From assembly GCF_958298935.1 (NCBI RefSeq), contig NC_084932.1:8039501-8103500 (forward strand): a stretch of DNA of 64,000 bases, read 5' to 3'. The notes beneath the pieces are model-generated. The model saw only the letters and a program-made list of their open reading frames with translations, searched no databases and had not been told where the DNA came from. Position numbers and translations under genes: made by a program. Of this stretch, positions 32,727 to 43,634 are shown one piece after another (the first letter of the stretch is position 1; each line of letters starts with the position of its first letter). The stretch is from Phragmites australis. Its lineage: Eukaryota; Streptophyta; Magnoliopsida; Poales; Poaceae.

Positions 32727-35700
32727 CTACATTTCTTGCTTAACCCACTCCGGTCCATTGAGACCGACAGTGGGCGTCCTCGCGCGCTTGGCCCTTGGTT
32801 CGCTAAGTTCCTCTTCTGAGTGTTGAACACCCTGCCTTGGGCCATCAGGGAAGGCTGTAACACTTCTAGAATCATCACCTGTGTCCTGGGAGACCCTCGT
32901 CTCCCATTTCAGCCTGGAGGCAACTATGTCGTGGTAAGGTACGTATTCCTGCACACATACGATAATATAGTCACGCGTACCTACGACATGATCGTCAATC
33001 TCACTTGTATATATATGATTTATTAGTACGTCTTATTCTGATCTACCTCAAGCTTCTCCATGAGCTCTTGTGCTGTGGAAGCGGAGGCGATGATGTTGTG
33101 AGCACCAGGGCTGATGAAACCTTCCCCGACGGCCTGGTTGATGAATGTTAGTAGGGAGTCATAGTACCCATCAACATTCAGCAAGCCAACCTGACGAGAG
33201 AATTTTGTTATGAAGGCCAAATTGAAAGAGGTTGAGATACACATAGTCCAATGCATCATAGTTAAGGATACGGTGGGATCGAGCTTAATTTACCGGCTTA
33301 TTATGGATTCCTAACTGTGCCCATGAAATCACCTCAAACAGCTGTCGAAGAGTTCCATATCCTCCTGGAATTCAGCTCACCCATATTAATTGATTCTCCG
33401 ACGCAAAACACAGAAGAAAAAAAACAGTTTCGAACACTGATATGGTGTCCAACATATATGAGACCTTAACCACTATTTTAAAATATACTTGATATATATT
33501 GTGAAACTACTTTTGAAGATTAATCTACTAATACCATTTTTTATTCAATTGTAATATAAAGAGCTGTTAATGGACAAAGTTTATATAAGCTTTGATGCAT
33601 GCAATCTAATACATCACTTTATTTTAGGATCGAGGGGTAGCATTAGCTTTGTTTTGGTTTTCAGTGGCATTTTACAGGTTGGGCAGAGAACCATATGTGA
33701 CGCAGGGATTTTATAGGTATTCAACCATACGCCACAACATGCCAGGGAGATTTTCCACGAAATTCACGTGGGACTTCTGGGCTCCGAACCATGCATAGTT
33801 AATTGATCCCTGAGGCCTATAGTCCTTAGCTGATATTATTTACATTGCAAGTATCTCACTGCACAGATTCTGTAGTACTAGTTTGCTATACTAACCAGGC
33901 AGGGCTATGAACGCATCAGATTGGCTCGCCATCTCTGCCTTTCTTTGGTGCATGTCTGCGACCAGTCTTACCTCCCCCACCGTCTCTCCGATTAGCTGGC
34001 AACAATGTACAACAACAACACCATCATGTTATCATTCAGTACTTTGGCCAATTTTTGTGCCTCAGGACATGAAAAAGAAGGAACCCTAAATAAGATGCAT
34101 CATTGCTGGCACCAAAAAGGGAAACACAGTGCATGACATCTATGGTTTAACTAGCTCTTGTTTGCCAAATTGCGCTGCTGAAAAGCATTACTACACTGTC
34201 ATTTATTGTTGAATCGATGAGCTAGCTAGCCGCATCGCTAACATGTTGAAGAACGCAAAATGTGCTTAGGCTCTCTCTTGTACATATATAGATTCATCTT
34301 GGAAGGTACTTCTACGATATTATTGTATTTATAAATATATTCCAATAATGATAGCGGTATGTGCAATGCTTTGAAGAATATATCATTGTTCAAAATGTCA
34401 ACTATTTATGACTGAGTATAGTGTTTGTGTGTATATATATATAAATGTATACCTTGTAAGTCATCAGAGTCTCAGGAATAACCCTGCAGCATGCATATGT
34501 GCATGGAATACATCAGGATGTTAGGACAGTTAGTAACAGATCATTGATCGATAATCAGAGAAAGGGTGGATGGTTGGTGGTGCGTACCCGGTGACGTGCC
34601 TGCCTGCCTCTGAGATGAGCCCCATGAGCTCTACGCTGCCTCGACCGTACACCAAGCCAATGTCCCTCGACACCTGCTTCGGTCGGTCCATCTCAGACCA
34701 AATTTTTTATTATAGTTCATAATTAAATATTAATTTAAGACATACTTTGTCCTTTGGTGGGCACGTATATGCAGTTGTTTGAAACGTAGGAACTTTGCAC
34801 AAAACGGATCAATTCATGCAGGGACTGCCAGAAAAAAGTGTGTTCAACCTGTTTTTATCTCTGCTTTCATGAACCGAGGAGTAGTAGTGAAAACGGCTTG
34901 GTTTATTCATTCATTTTAGAACTTTGTAATTGCTCGGGAAGAGGAACCACCCTTTGGTGGATTGGTAGCTAGAGTTGTGGGACTAAGACTCTATCTAACA
35001 TGGTTCAAATCAAATGTTATATATTTACATTATACGTGAGTGTCTTTACTGCTTTCGCCGAACGCTCTGGTGTCACCCGTGTACTTGTATTGGCCGTTTG
35101 TATGAGTATGTATCTTGTATTCGGGAAAAAACCAGACTTGTTTTAGGCTTTTAGCTCACCTCGTCTGAATAAAATAAAGGCTTGCGGCATCTATGTGAGC
35201 AGGTTTAACTACTGCTGCTCCAGGAGGGGACCGTGACGTCATCTCCATAACCACAGAGACGACTATAACTACAGTAACTTGCAGCATGCCCTCCTTTGCT
35301 TTGTCTCCCTATTTTCTTGTCTCTCACACTATGGAAGCTCAGTAACACCATGGATAGCTCCATAAAAAAGCTTTGTAACGTCGATGACCCATGACCCAAC
35401 GAAGGAAGCTTAGGCATGTCATGCCAGATTCCATGGCAGCGGCTAAGAAGCATGGCGGCGCTGTCTATGGTAACATGTAAAAGAAAACAAACTCTGCATG
35501 GAAAAAAAGCGCGCCAGTTGCATGTCAAAAACGCGTGAGTGCAAAAAATAAAATACAAGTACCAGGACTGAACCTGGGCCTCCTAGCATTGCGGGTGGGG
35601 TTCAAACCACCTGGCTATAACCAGTTATAAAATAGACATAGAACTCCAAGATATTTAATATGGGTAGAATTGGTAATACGCCCCCAAAAAGCACCTAATT

Positions 35701-36304
35701 AACCTCTCTTAGTATATGAGATCATGTCCAAAACGTCGAGATTTTAGAGACTAGATGGAGTAAACCATTAGCTGTCAAAGAGGAAAAGTGTCAATATGGA
35801 AAACGATACGTATTTGTGACTGAAAGAACTATATATATGTCTATACAAGTATTTTTACCCTCTCTATTTTAAAATAATGGAGATATACTTTGAGTCGGCA
35901 GAAACATTAAGGAAGGCACAAATTTAGTTGCGGATTATGAGAAAGAAATAGCACATCTTAATTTATACAAATAAAAAAGGCCAAGACAGCACCATATCAT
36001 CTCGAGATTTCTTCTGTAAGGACTAAATTTCGTGTAAACTTGCAACTTTTGTGTTTAGAATTATGTAGGTATAGGAATTCGATTGGTCACTAGTCAGATG
36101 TCACACTTGACAATTAAGAAACAGATCAAACAACTGTTGCTAGCTACCTAGCTAGTTGAGGGTACGTACTAACTGTTTGGCGAGCTCGACGGCGGCGTCG
36201 CGGTAGGTCGTCTTCTGGCTGCTGCCGCAGAAGACGCAGATCCTCTTGAACCTGCTCGTCTGCCTCGTCTCGCTGCCGTCGCTCGTCGTGATAGATGCAG
36301 CCAT
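32727..36304 (-). CDS. LOG: LONELY GUY-like cytokinin riboside 5'-monophosphate phosphoribohydrolase, seven exons, altered active site
   Basis: LOG enzymes release active cytokinin bases from their ribotides in one step in the cytosol. Exons: 36170-36304, 34588-34673, 34453-34483, 33896-33995, 33294-33364, 33047-33190 and 32727-32948; all introns are GT-AG and phases agree, giving 262 residues. Visible family blocks are ICVFCGSS (22-29), [12 protein letters not shown] (52-63), MHQRKAEM (99-106), PGGYGTLRQ (117-125), [20 protein letters not shown] after it, and EYVPYHD at the start of the last exon. Typical members have GGGSVGLMG and PGGYGTLEE, so Gly56 and Gly60 are Arg and Glu, and the usual final Glu of PGGxGTxxE is Gln125. 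The segment before GRHVTG seems about four residues short. A roughly 50-residue tail with a basic AKRAR stretch extends the usual C terminus. The start was chosen as the first ATG before the conserved block, with a TATA box about 75 bases upstream. It could be a normal, weak or non-catalytic family member. Confidence 0.9.
34940..35165 (+). mobile_element. SINE-like insertion in LOG intron 1
   Basis: The segment starts near aaccaccctttggtggattgg, has a possible A box (ggtagctagagttg) and, about 35 bases later, a B-box-like ggttcaaatc, followed by a GT-rich body ending near gtatcttgtattcggg. That arrangement is typical of tRNA-derived SINEs. No clear poly(A) tail or target duplication was found, so the call is tentative. 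Confidence 0.35.
35566..35626 (-). other. tRNA-like motif pair in LOG intron 1
   Basis: On the minus strand tagccaggtggtttgaac resembles an A box and caggttcagtcct a B box, 33 bases apart. There is no complete cloverleaf. It may be a SINE head. Confidence 0.3.
35630..36169 (-). other. 5' part of LOG intron 1, no feature
   Basis: AT-rich intron sequence between the donor (GTACGT at 36164-36169) and the tRNA-like motif. No gene or mobile element recognised. Confidence 0.4.
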
Positions 36305-36376
36305 CTATGTCGTCGTACTGGGCTGCAGGCGAGTAGGCAAGGCCTAACAAAGCTTTTGAGCACACCACCTATGCCG

Positions 36377-36384
36377 TATATATA
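36377..36384 (-). promoter_or_regulatory. TATA box of the LOG-like gene
   Basis: TATATATA in the minus-strand context CCCCTATATATACGGC, 73-80 bases upstream of the start codon. It would place transcription start at about 36345-36355, leaving a short 5' leader. Position and flanking C-rich bases fit a plant TATA promoter. Confidence 0.6.
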
Positions 36385-36414
36385 GGGGAGCTGTGTTTAT
36401 GTGGGTGAGAGAGA

Positions 36415-37060
36415 TAGGTTTTTTCTGGCACAGCTTATTGCTGATTTTTGTTTTTGAGAAGCTATAAGTTAAGATAAATAGGCTGGTTTATTGTTGGCTT
36501 TTAAAAAATTAAAAAAATAGTTTGTGATGAAATAAATTGAAAGTTGATAAGCTGGCTGAGAGTAGTTTTTCTGAAAAGCCGCTGTGTTAAGAACATAAAA
36601 ATTTAACGTAAAAGTCAACAGCTTTCAGCAAAAGCTATTTTTCATCAAAAGCTCATAAATTTTAGCTATTCCAAACAGAGCCATAGAAGGCTGCGACCGT
36701 GAGGGGATAGGGCAGCAACAAAACGTCCATACCATTGTGGCACACGCCTTTCTGTGCATCAATGCTAACGTGTAGTATTTTAGATGGTTTTGAAGTATTT
36801 TGTTAAACAAAGTAACTTAGGGTCCGTTTGGATAGCTTGTGGCTTCAGATATTCTGGCTAGGATAGGAAGTGACTGTGACTATTGAATTTTAGTTGTTGA
36901 TTTTTATAATAAACTTTTAGTATCTGAGCACATCCAAAAGTCAGAAAAGCCAGCCAGAATCTGCTTCTCAGTTTTTTTTTTCATTTCAGCCATAGTTGCT
37001 TCCTCCGCTAGCCAAAAGCTACCAAAAACTGAGGCCAGAAGCTAGCCGTTTGGATAGCCA
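36415..37060. mobile_element. MITE-like fragments (hAT-type ends) upstream of LOG
   Basis: Two segments have ends of the gggtccgtttggatag / ctattccaaacagagcc type common in grass hAT-like MITEs: 36415-36680, ending ttccaaacagagcc, and 36819-37055, starting gggtccgtttggatagc and ending with a direct copy (gccgtttggatagcc). Neither shows a full inverted pair with target duplication. They are AT-rich with no coding capacity. Confidence 0.35.
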
Positions 37061-37139
37061 TTTTTTGAGAAAAGCTGAAAAAAACCTATCTAAATGGGAG
37101 GTTAGTTGGTTGATACGATTCTCTCACAAAGTATATCAT

Positions 37140-37786
37140 TGTTGACGGTTGTTGTGAGTTGAATAAATGGTGGGAAACAATGGTATAGAAAAGCTATGAA
37201 AACGCTCAGGTCCGGCTTTGCAGCCCATTTCTTCACAGGAAGACTGACCCTTGTGTTGATTTTCGAGCACCCAGGACCACACGCCGTCCGTTCTCGGATC
37301 TCGACAGAAACGACGAAATCAGACCGAACTCGCCTACTCGCTGAACTCGACGAGAGTGCGTCGGCAGCTCACAGGATCTCACGCAGTCCCGGTAGTGCAA
37401 CTCGAGGAGGAAGAACGAATACGTGAAAAAACGACGAGAAGCAAAACGAACGGAAGAAGCTCGTCGTGACCACGTGCTTGAGCAACCAGTACGTGCGAGA
37501 ACCACCCGGCCGGAAGCAAGCGGAAACTCGACGATTTTGACGCGAGCAAAAAAACAGATCAATCCGATTTTCTAAAGGAAAATTTTAGACTTTATTCAAC
37601 TTACTCAAACCAGGGATTACAACTTATATATATAACACCTGCTACCTAATCTAAATCGGACTCTAAACTGAATCAGATTCTAACTCAAACTCGAACTATA
37701 CGTACCCTTGCCGTATACGAGCCATATACGTATTCCTTGCCGTGTAGAACTGAGTCTCTGAGGCCCATGCTAGATTAAGTTCAACA
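37140..37786 (-). mobile_element. 3' LTR of a Ty1/copia element (647 bp)
   Basis: On the minus strand it starts TGTTGAACTTAATCTAGC at 37786, directly after a polypurine tract (AGAGGGGAGTA, 37787-37797), and ends CAACCGTCAACA at 37140. The ends form the short inverted repeat TGTTGA...TCAACA. The 5-bp left flank is atcat; the other end of the element is not in view. Confidence 0.8.
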
Positions 37787-37801
37787 TACTCCCCTCTAAT
37801 C

Positions 37802-40502
37802 CTAACGTGGGCTAAGATCACGAACTCCCAGTAGATGCCGCATGACCGCCAGCAATGCCTTCGTCAAAGCGTCGGCTCGCTGCTCCTCCGTGCAGATGAA
37901 CTCCACCTCAATCTGGCCTCCTTCAACGCACTCTCAGATGAAATGAAACTTAGTGTCAATATGTTCACTGCGGCCATGAAACACTGGATTCTTCATCAAA
38001 GCAGTCATTGATTTGTTATCAACAAACAATTTGACTGTTTTGGGCTCTTCTCCTATCAGCTTCCCCAACAAACTTCTAAGCCGCAGTGCTTGGCATGTCG
38101 CCGCCATTGCCGCCATGAATTTTGCCTCACACGAAGACAAAGCCACCGTTTTATGCTTCTGCGAGTTCCATGACACCAAACTATCATTGATATAGAAAGC
38201 CATACCTCCGGTACTCTTCCTTTCATTCATGTCACCAGCCAGGTCACTACCAATATACCCAGTGATTAATACTTCTGTTCCTCCTCTCGTATACACAAGC
38301 CCATAATGAACGGTGCCCTTCAAATACCGAAGAATCTACTTCACTACCTTGTGATGCATCGCCGTGGGCTTCTCCATAAAACTGCTTGTCACCCTGACAG
38401 GAAATGAAAGGTTAGGTCTTGTATAGAGCAAATACCTTAGACAACCAATGATGTGTTGATACTCGGTTGCATCCACCGACTGTCCATCTGGATCCTTATG
38501 CAGCTGTGCCCTTTGTTCCATGGGGAATTTTGTGGGATTGCAATCTAGCATACAGAATTGACCAATGACCTTCTTCGCATTGTTGTTTGCTTGATTATAA
38601 TTTGCCTATCTTCTTGCCCTACCTCAATCCACAGATAGTAACTGAGCAATCTGAGATCGGTCATCTCGAACTCACTCATCATCCGCTGCTTGAATCCCAT
38701 GATCTCTTCTGGACTTTCTCCTATCGCAATGAGGTCATCAACATATACTCCGACTATCACACCTGCAAGACATGATCCTCTTGTGTATACAGCCTGCCCT
38801 TGAGAACACCTGCTAAAACCAATTTGTTTCAAGCTTCTGTCAAGTCGAATGTTCCATGCCCGTGGAGCCTGCCGGAGTCCATACAACGCCTTGCTGAGTT
38901 TGAGCACAAGATGCTCTTTATTCTTCACTTCAAATCCCTACGAGTGGGTCACGTATACTTTCTCTTTGAGCTCACCATTTAAGAATTCCGATATGACATC
39001 CAGATGATGAACTTGCCAACCTCGGTTGGCTGCAACAACAAGGATGACGCGTACGGTGTACAGCCTAGCCACCAGGGCAAACACTTCTTCGAAATCGATT
39101 CCTTGCTGCTTCACATATCCTTTCGCGACCAACCTTACCTTGTGCTTGATCACATCTCCTTCTATGTTCTTCCTTAGTTTGTAAACCCATTTGAGTCCAA
39201 TCGGCTTGTGACCAGCTGGCAGCGCTGTGAGAGTCCATGTGTTATTCTTCTCTATGGACTTGATCTCCTTGGCCATGGCATCCTCCCAGACCTACTACCC
39301 GGTGGCCTCAAGGTAGCAAGATAGCTCTTCCGTCTCTATGAGCATGGCCTCTTCTTCCAAGTCCCCATCGAGATCCACTCTTGGAGCATCTCTCATGATG
39401 TCATCAATGTGCCTGTAACAAACAAGGCCCTCATCTGTGCTACTGCTGCCACTGCTCAACAACGGTGTGGCCAGATCACCAGCAGGCGATTTAGGGGTTG
39501 GTGTCATCAGCGGAGTGAAGGGAGATGCTGGGGAGGTTGCTGCCGTCCATGCGGCAGCACTTTGTCCTAGTTGCTGGCCCTTCCGGCGTCACCTCGCTGG
39601 CAAGCGAAGTCGATGAAGGAGCTTGATCATCATGTGCCACGGGCGTTGGCACACCTGCCGAACCACCCGCTAGTGGCACAGAATCGCCCACCGCTGGCTC
39701 AGTGCTAATTGTCTCCTCGACATCGAAATCAGATGGCTCTCCATCGCCTGCACCTGTACACCAGCTCCACTCCACACTTTCATCAAATTTAACATCACGA
39801 CTTACATGAATTTTCCCACGTTGTGGATCAAAGAGACGATGTGCCTTGCAACCGTCCTCAATGCCAAGGTACACCATCGGCTGGCTTTGGTTATCAAGCT
39901 TCTTCTAGTATGGCGTTGTTACCTTTGTGTGCGTCGTGCAGCCGAACACATGTAGGTGTGCCAAATGTGGCTTCCTTCCGTTTCAGGCCTCTAACGGAGT
40001 GCGATCATGCAGATACACCGTGTGCCTCACCGCCTCCCCCCAAAACCTTCCAAGCACATTCATGCTCTTGAGGAGGGACCTCACCATCGCCTTCATAGTC
40101 CTGTTCCTTCGCTCCACCATGTCGTTTTACTATGGCATGTATGGCGCAGTGAGCTGTCATTCGATCCCAGCCTCCTCACATAACCGAGTGAACTCAGCAC
40201 AGAGGAACTCCCCACCGCGATGAGTCCTCAATGTCTTAATGCACCGCCCGCTCATGTTCTCGACCTGCAACTTGAATCTTCTAAACACAAAGCAAAGCTG
40301 ATCCTTCGTCTTGATCACATACATCCACATCCACCGGGCAAAGTCATCAACAATTAACATGAAGTAACTATTACCAGAAAGAGTCGAATGTGTGATCGGC
40401 CCACAGAGGTCAGTATGTAGCAGCTCGAGTGGCTTCTCCGCTCTAAAATTTGCTGCTACCGGAAATGGTTGTCTCGCCTACTTCGCCACCAAACATCCTT
40501 GA
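37802..40502 (-). pseudogene. pol: Ty1/copia integrase-RT-RNase H pol, multiple stops, interrupted by a Tekay-type LTR
   Basis: Blocks in order on the minus strand: integrase (LELLHTDLCGPITHSTL, MLIVDDFARWMWMYVI, KTLRTHRGGEFLCAEF, then NDMVERRNRTMKAMV and FWGEAVRHTVYLHDRTPLEA); a variable linker (39491-39877); RT (NTWTLTALPAGHKPIGLKWV, YVDDLIAIGESPEEI); and RNase H (GSDLAGDMNERKSTGG, VALSSCEAKFMAAMAATCQA, DNKSMTALMKNPV). The last frame reads TEEQRADALTKALLAV and stops at 37802. At least six in-frame stops and several frameshifts are present. The clade is uncertain; the RNase H sequence suggests an Oryco/Ivana-like group. It ends at the LTR starting at 40503. Confidence 0.88.
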
Positions 40503-43500
40503 TGTCAGGACCCCGAACCCGGGTTCCCCTGTGCCTCTTATATCAGTCCCTGGAACAAGTAGCTGATACACACAGAATTCAATAAAATGATATCAAATAC
40601 ATACTTTGAATACAAATAAGTAAAATAAATACCTGAAAAGCAAAAATATGGTCTGGTGGACAAGAATCCACAGCAAAGCAACCATGCAGAAGAGCCTATA
40701 ACACAGCGGAGCGAACGACGATGCAACCCAATGCCACAGGCAACATGGGTGCGAACGCGACCTTAGACTTCTTCTCTTTGACTTCATCTGGGTTGAGGCT
40801 GATATCCAACTCAACAATCTGAAAGCAACAAGACTGAGTACGGAAGTTACTCAACATGTCATATACTACTTCAAGGGGGTGATAGATGCATAATGGATAT
40901 TTCAAGGATAAAGCTTTACAGCATAGTTTTAAGCGTAAAGCAGATTTTATGCAGGTATCCAGTTATATTCTCCTCTGTTAATCTTTTGAAATAAATGTAA
41001 GAAAGCTTTTGAAAATAACTGCAGGCATCTTCTGTCGGTATTGAGTATCACCTCAAGTCCTCAACATATTAGAAGGTAACCTGGTAACAAAGCTGTCAAA
41101 ACATTTTAGAAGTAAAACGGTTCAGGCATCTTATGTTGGTACTGAGTATCACCTCAAGTCCCCAACGTATTAGAAGGTGACCTGATAGCAAAGCTGTCGA
41201 AATAGTTTTAAAACCAAAACTAGGGTAACAAGTTATAACTGGGGGTTTTCGGTCCTGGGAGGGGCTACACCTCACTCCGCAGTCCCTTTTATCACAACTG
41301 GTGTACCTCTAGTACCACACAGCTTCTGGCGGATCGAGCCAGGAACCTCATCACATGGACATCTAGTCCACACACTCACTCATCAATACACACGCACCTG
41401 GAGTCTAGTCATCAGGGTTACTGCTTTCGTCTGTCCATGACCGTGGACACGACTATTCGAATAGGTTTACACTCTGCAGAGGTTGTACAACTTTACCCAT
41501 GCGATATGCTTAGCCTCCAACCATTGCAAGCAGAGGAGCGAATCATACCGAGATCCTCCAAACACCTTTCCTGCCGGGCTTTTCCACATGATCCATCAAG
41601 CTCTTCAGGTCTCGTATAGAGGGCAGACCCCCAATGATCAACTGTGGTGGAAACTCCTTCATGCAGAACCTGAAGACACTTGGCTCAACGTTGCCTCTCA
41701 GGCCTCCTAGTATTATGTCCAACCCAGTCCGGTGAAAGAAGAGTTTGGTCCTGCCCATTTAGGACGCATGGTTGCACAGGGGTAGCTAAGCATGACGGCG
41801 TAATAACTCGGTCCTTAACTAGCTAGAGCAGGTATCTTCTGGCAGTGAACACTACATAGGTGACTGCACTAGTATATTCTACCCATTTTATATCATGACT
41901 TAACAGCGGTGACACGGAAAAGTCATTCAAAAACTAGTAAACCCTAACGTAGGATTTCAATTTAGACAAGCATGCATTTGTAGGATAAACATCTACGTAT
42001 GGATCCTAAAATAGGGGTGAAATGCTCAAGGATACTTGCCTTCGGTGTAAGGTTGCTCAAAATCCTCGAAAGCTTGATCTTGGAGATTACCGAACTGCTC
42101 TCCTCCTAAGAGAAACACAGGAAAAAGCACACAAGGAAAAAAATCTAAGAATAGTACAGAAAAAAGTACTAAAACTAGGTAAAAACCCTATAAAAAGATT
42201 CTAAACATCGCTACGAACATTTGGGTGCCAAAATCGCACAAATCGGATCTACGAGAAAAAAGTATTAAGCTTTTGAAGTTCCAGGGGCCTAACTGCAAAT
42301 TTTATTTCATTGTCAGACAATAAACCGAATTGATTTTATACTTAACATTCCATTTATGACGTCATAAAGCAATTTTGAATTATTTGCATACTGAAGAAGG
42401 AGGAAAAAGGGAAATAGACCAGGTCCATGGGCTGTGAACCGAAGGGAGGGGGGCTCGGTACACCGGTCCACCATGGACCCGAGGCACCGGCGGGCTGAGC
42501 ATGGCGACGGGGCGGTCGACGAGTAGTGGAACATGGAGGGGTGGCGCCGGCAAACTCACCCCGGGCGAGAACAAGGTTGGAGCGAGGTCGATGAGGTCGG
42601 GCGACAGTGGAGATGGCGGCGGCAGTCGGTGTGGCGTTGGGGACGGGCTCCGGCGACCGAGCGATGACGATGTGTCCCGTGCTCAACTCTAGAATGACCT
42701 GCTGAGCTAGAGAGATGGTTAGTTTGGCCGGAGATGGTGCGGAGGCACGAAAACAGCGACGGCGGAGGCACTCAACGAAGATGAAGAAGGAGCGGACGGC
42801 GAAGGTGCTACTGGTGAAGAGAGGTGGCAAATGAGGGTGGGAAACATGTGAAACAATGCCGTGAAGGTGTGAGGTGGCTTAAATAGATGGAAGGGTAAGC
42901 GGTACAGCCGGGGCACGCGAGGGAGGAACGGCCGGCGGTGGTCATCATGGCATGTGAGTTTTCTCATTGATTCGGGCGATGAAGCGGGGGATTGATGAGA
43001 GGGGTTAGTGGGGAGGGTTAAAGGGTGAATAATGCCTTGAATCCGGCCATTTCAAAGAGGAGAAAATGCACGGGGAGGCGATGGATCGGTGGTGGACAGC
43101 GGAGGGGAACAGGCGGCCGGAGGTAGGAGAAGGGGAGCCGGCGGCTTGGCTTGAGCTGGGCCTGCATGACAGAGAGAGGCGGCAGGATCGCGCGCGAAAG
43201 AGATCGGCTTGGACGGTTGTCTCGAATCAAGAGAGTGAGGAGGAGGAGGGAAAAAATGGGCCGTGGCCCATGCAGGAAGGAGGGGAGGGAAACCGGTCCA
43301 AGAGAGAAAAGAAGGGAAGGGAAGAGGGGGTTTGGTCCGGGTTTAGGGTAGAAATCAGCCCGGAAGGGTTTAGGAATTTAGGAAAAGCTTTTCATTTTAA
43401 TTTTGAATCATTTTCAAAAGTGATTTAAATGAGCGTCTTCCAGCAAATTTTTGCAAACATTTTCCACACATAAAAACCTATTGCAACTACGATGGTATGA

Positions 43501-43634
43501 ATGCAACAAACTTATATAACCTATGTCAATTTAAATTTAGAAATTAATTTCTTCTAAAGAACAAAATTGCAACACCTATTAAATTTCTAACAAAATTTTA
43601 AATTATTGCAAAAATTGAATTTTAGGGTGTTACA
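40503..43634 (-). mobile_element. 3' LTR of Tekay-type gypsy element 2 (about 3.1 kb)
   Basis: On the minus strand it begins TGTAACACCCTAAAATTC at 43634, after the tract AAGGGGGC (about 43641-43648), and ends ...CGGGTTCGGGGTCCTGACA at 40503. Shared internal blocks with the other Tekay-type LTRs (ctctgcagaggttgtacaac; gttgctcaaaatcctcgaaagc) place it in the same broad group, but its outer end differs from LTR 7154-9681. GC-rich open frames at 42350-43430 lie wholly within it and are not called genes. Confidence 0.8.

Noticed and set aside
35205..35558. 117-codon minus-strand frame in LOG intron 1
   Set aside because: Cys/His/Ser-rich, no domain, and lies within an intron defined by good splice sites.
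42354..43428. Several 70-160-codon frames on both strands
   Set aside because: GC-rich section inside the LTR at 40503-43634, low-complexity composition and no domain.
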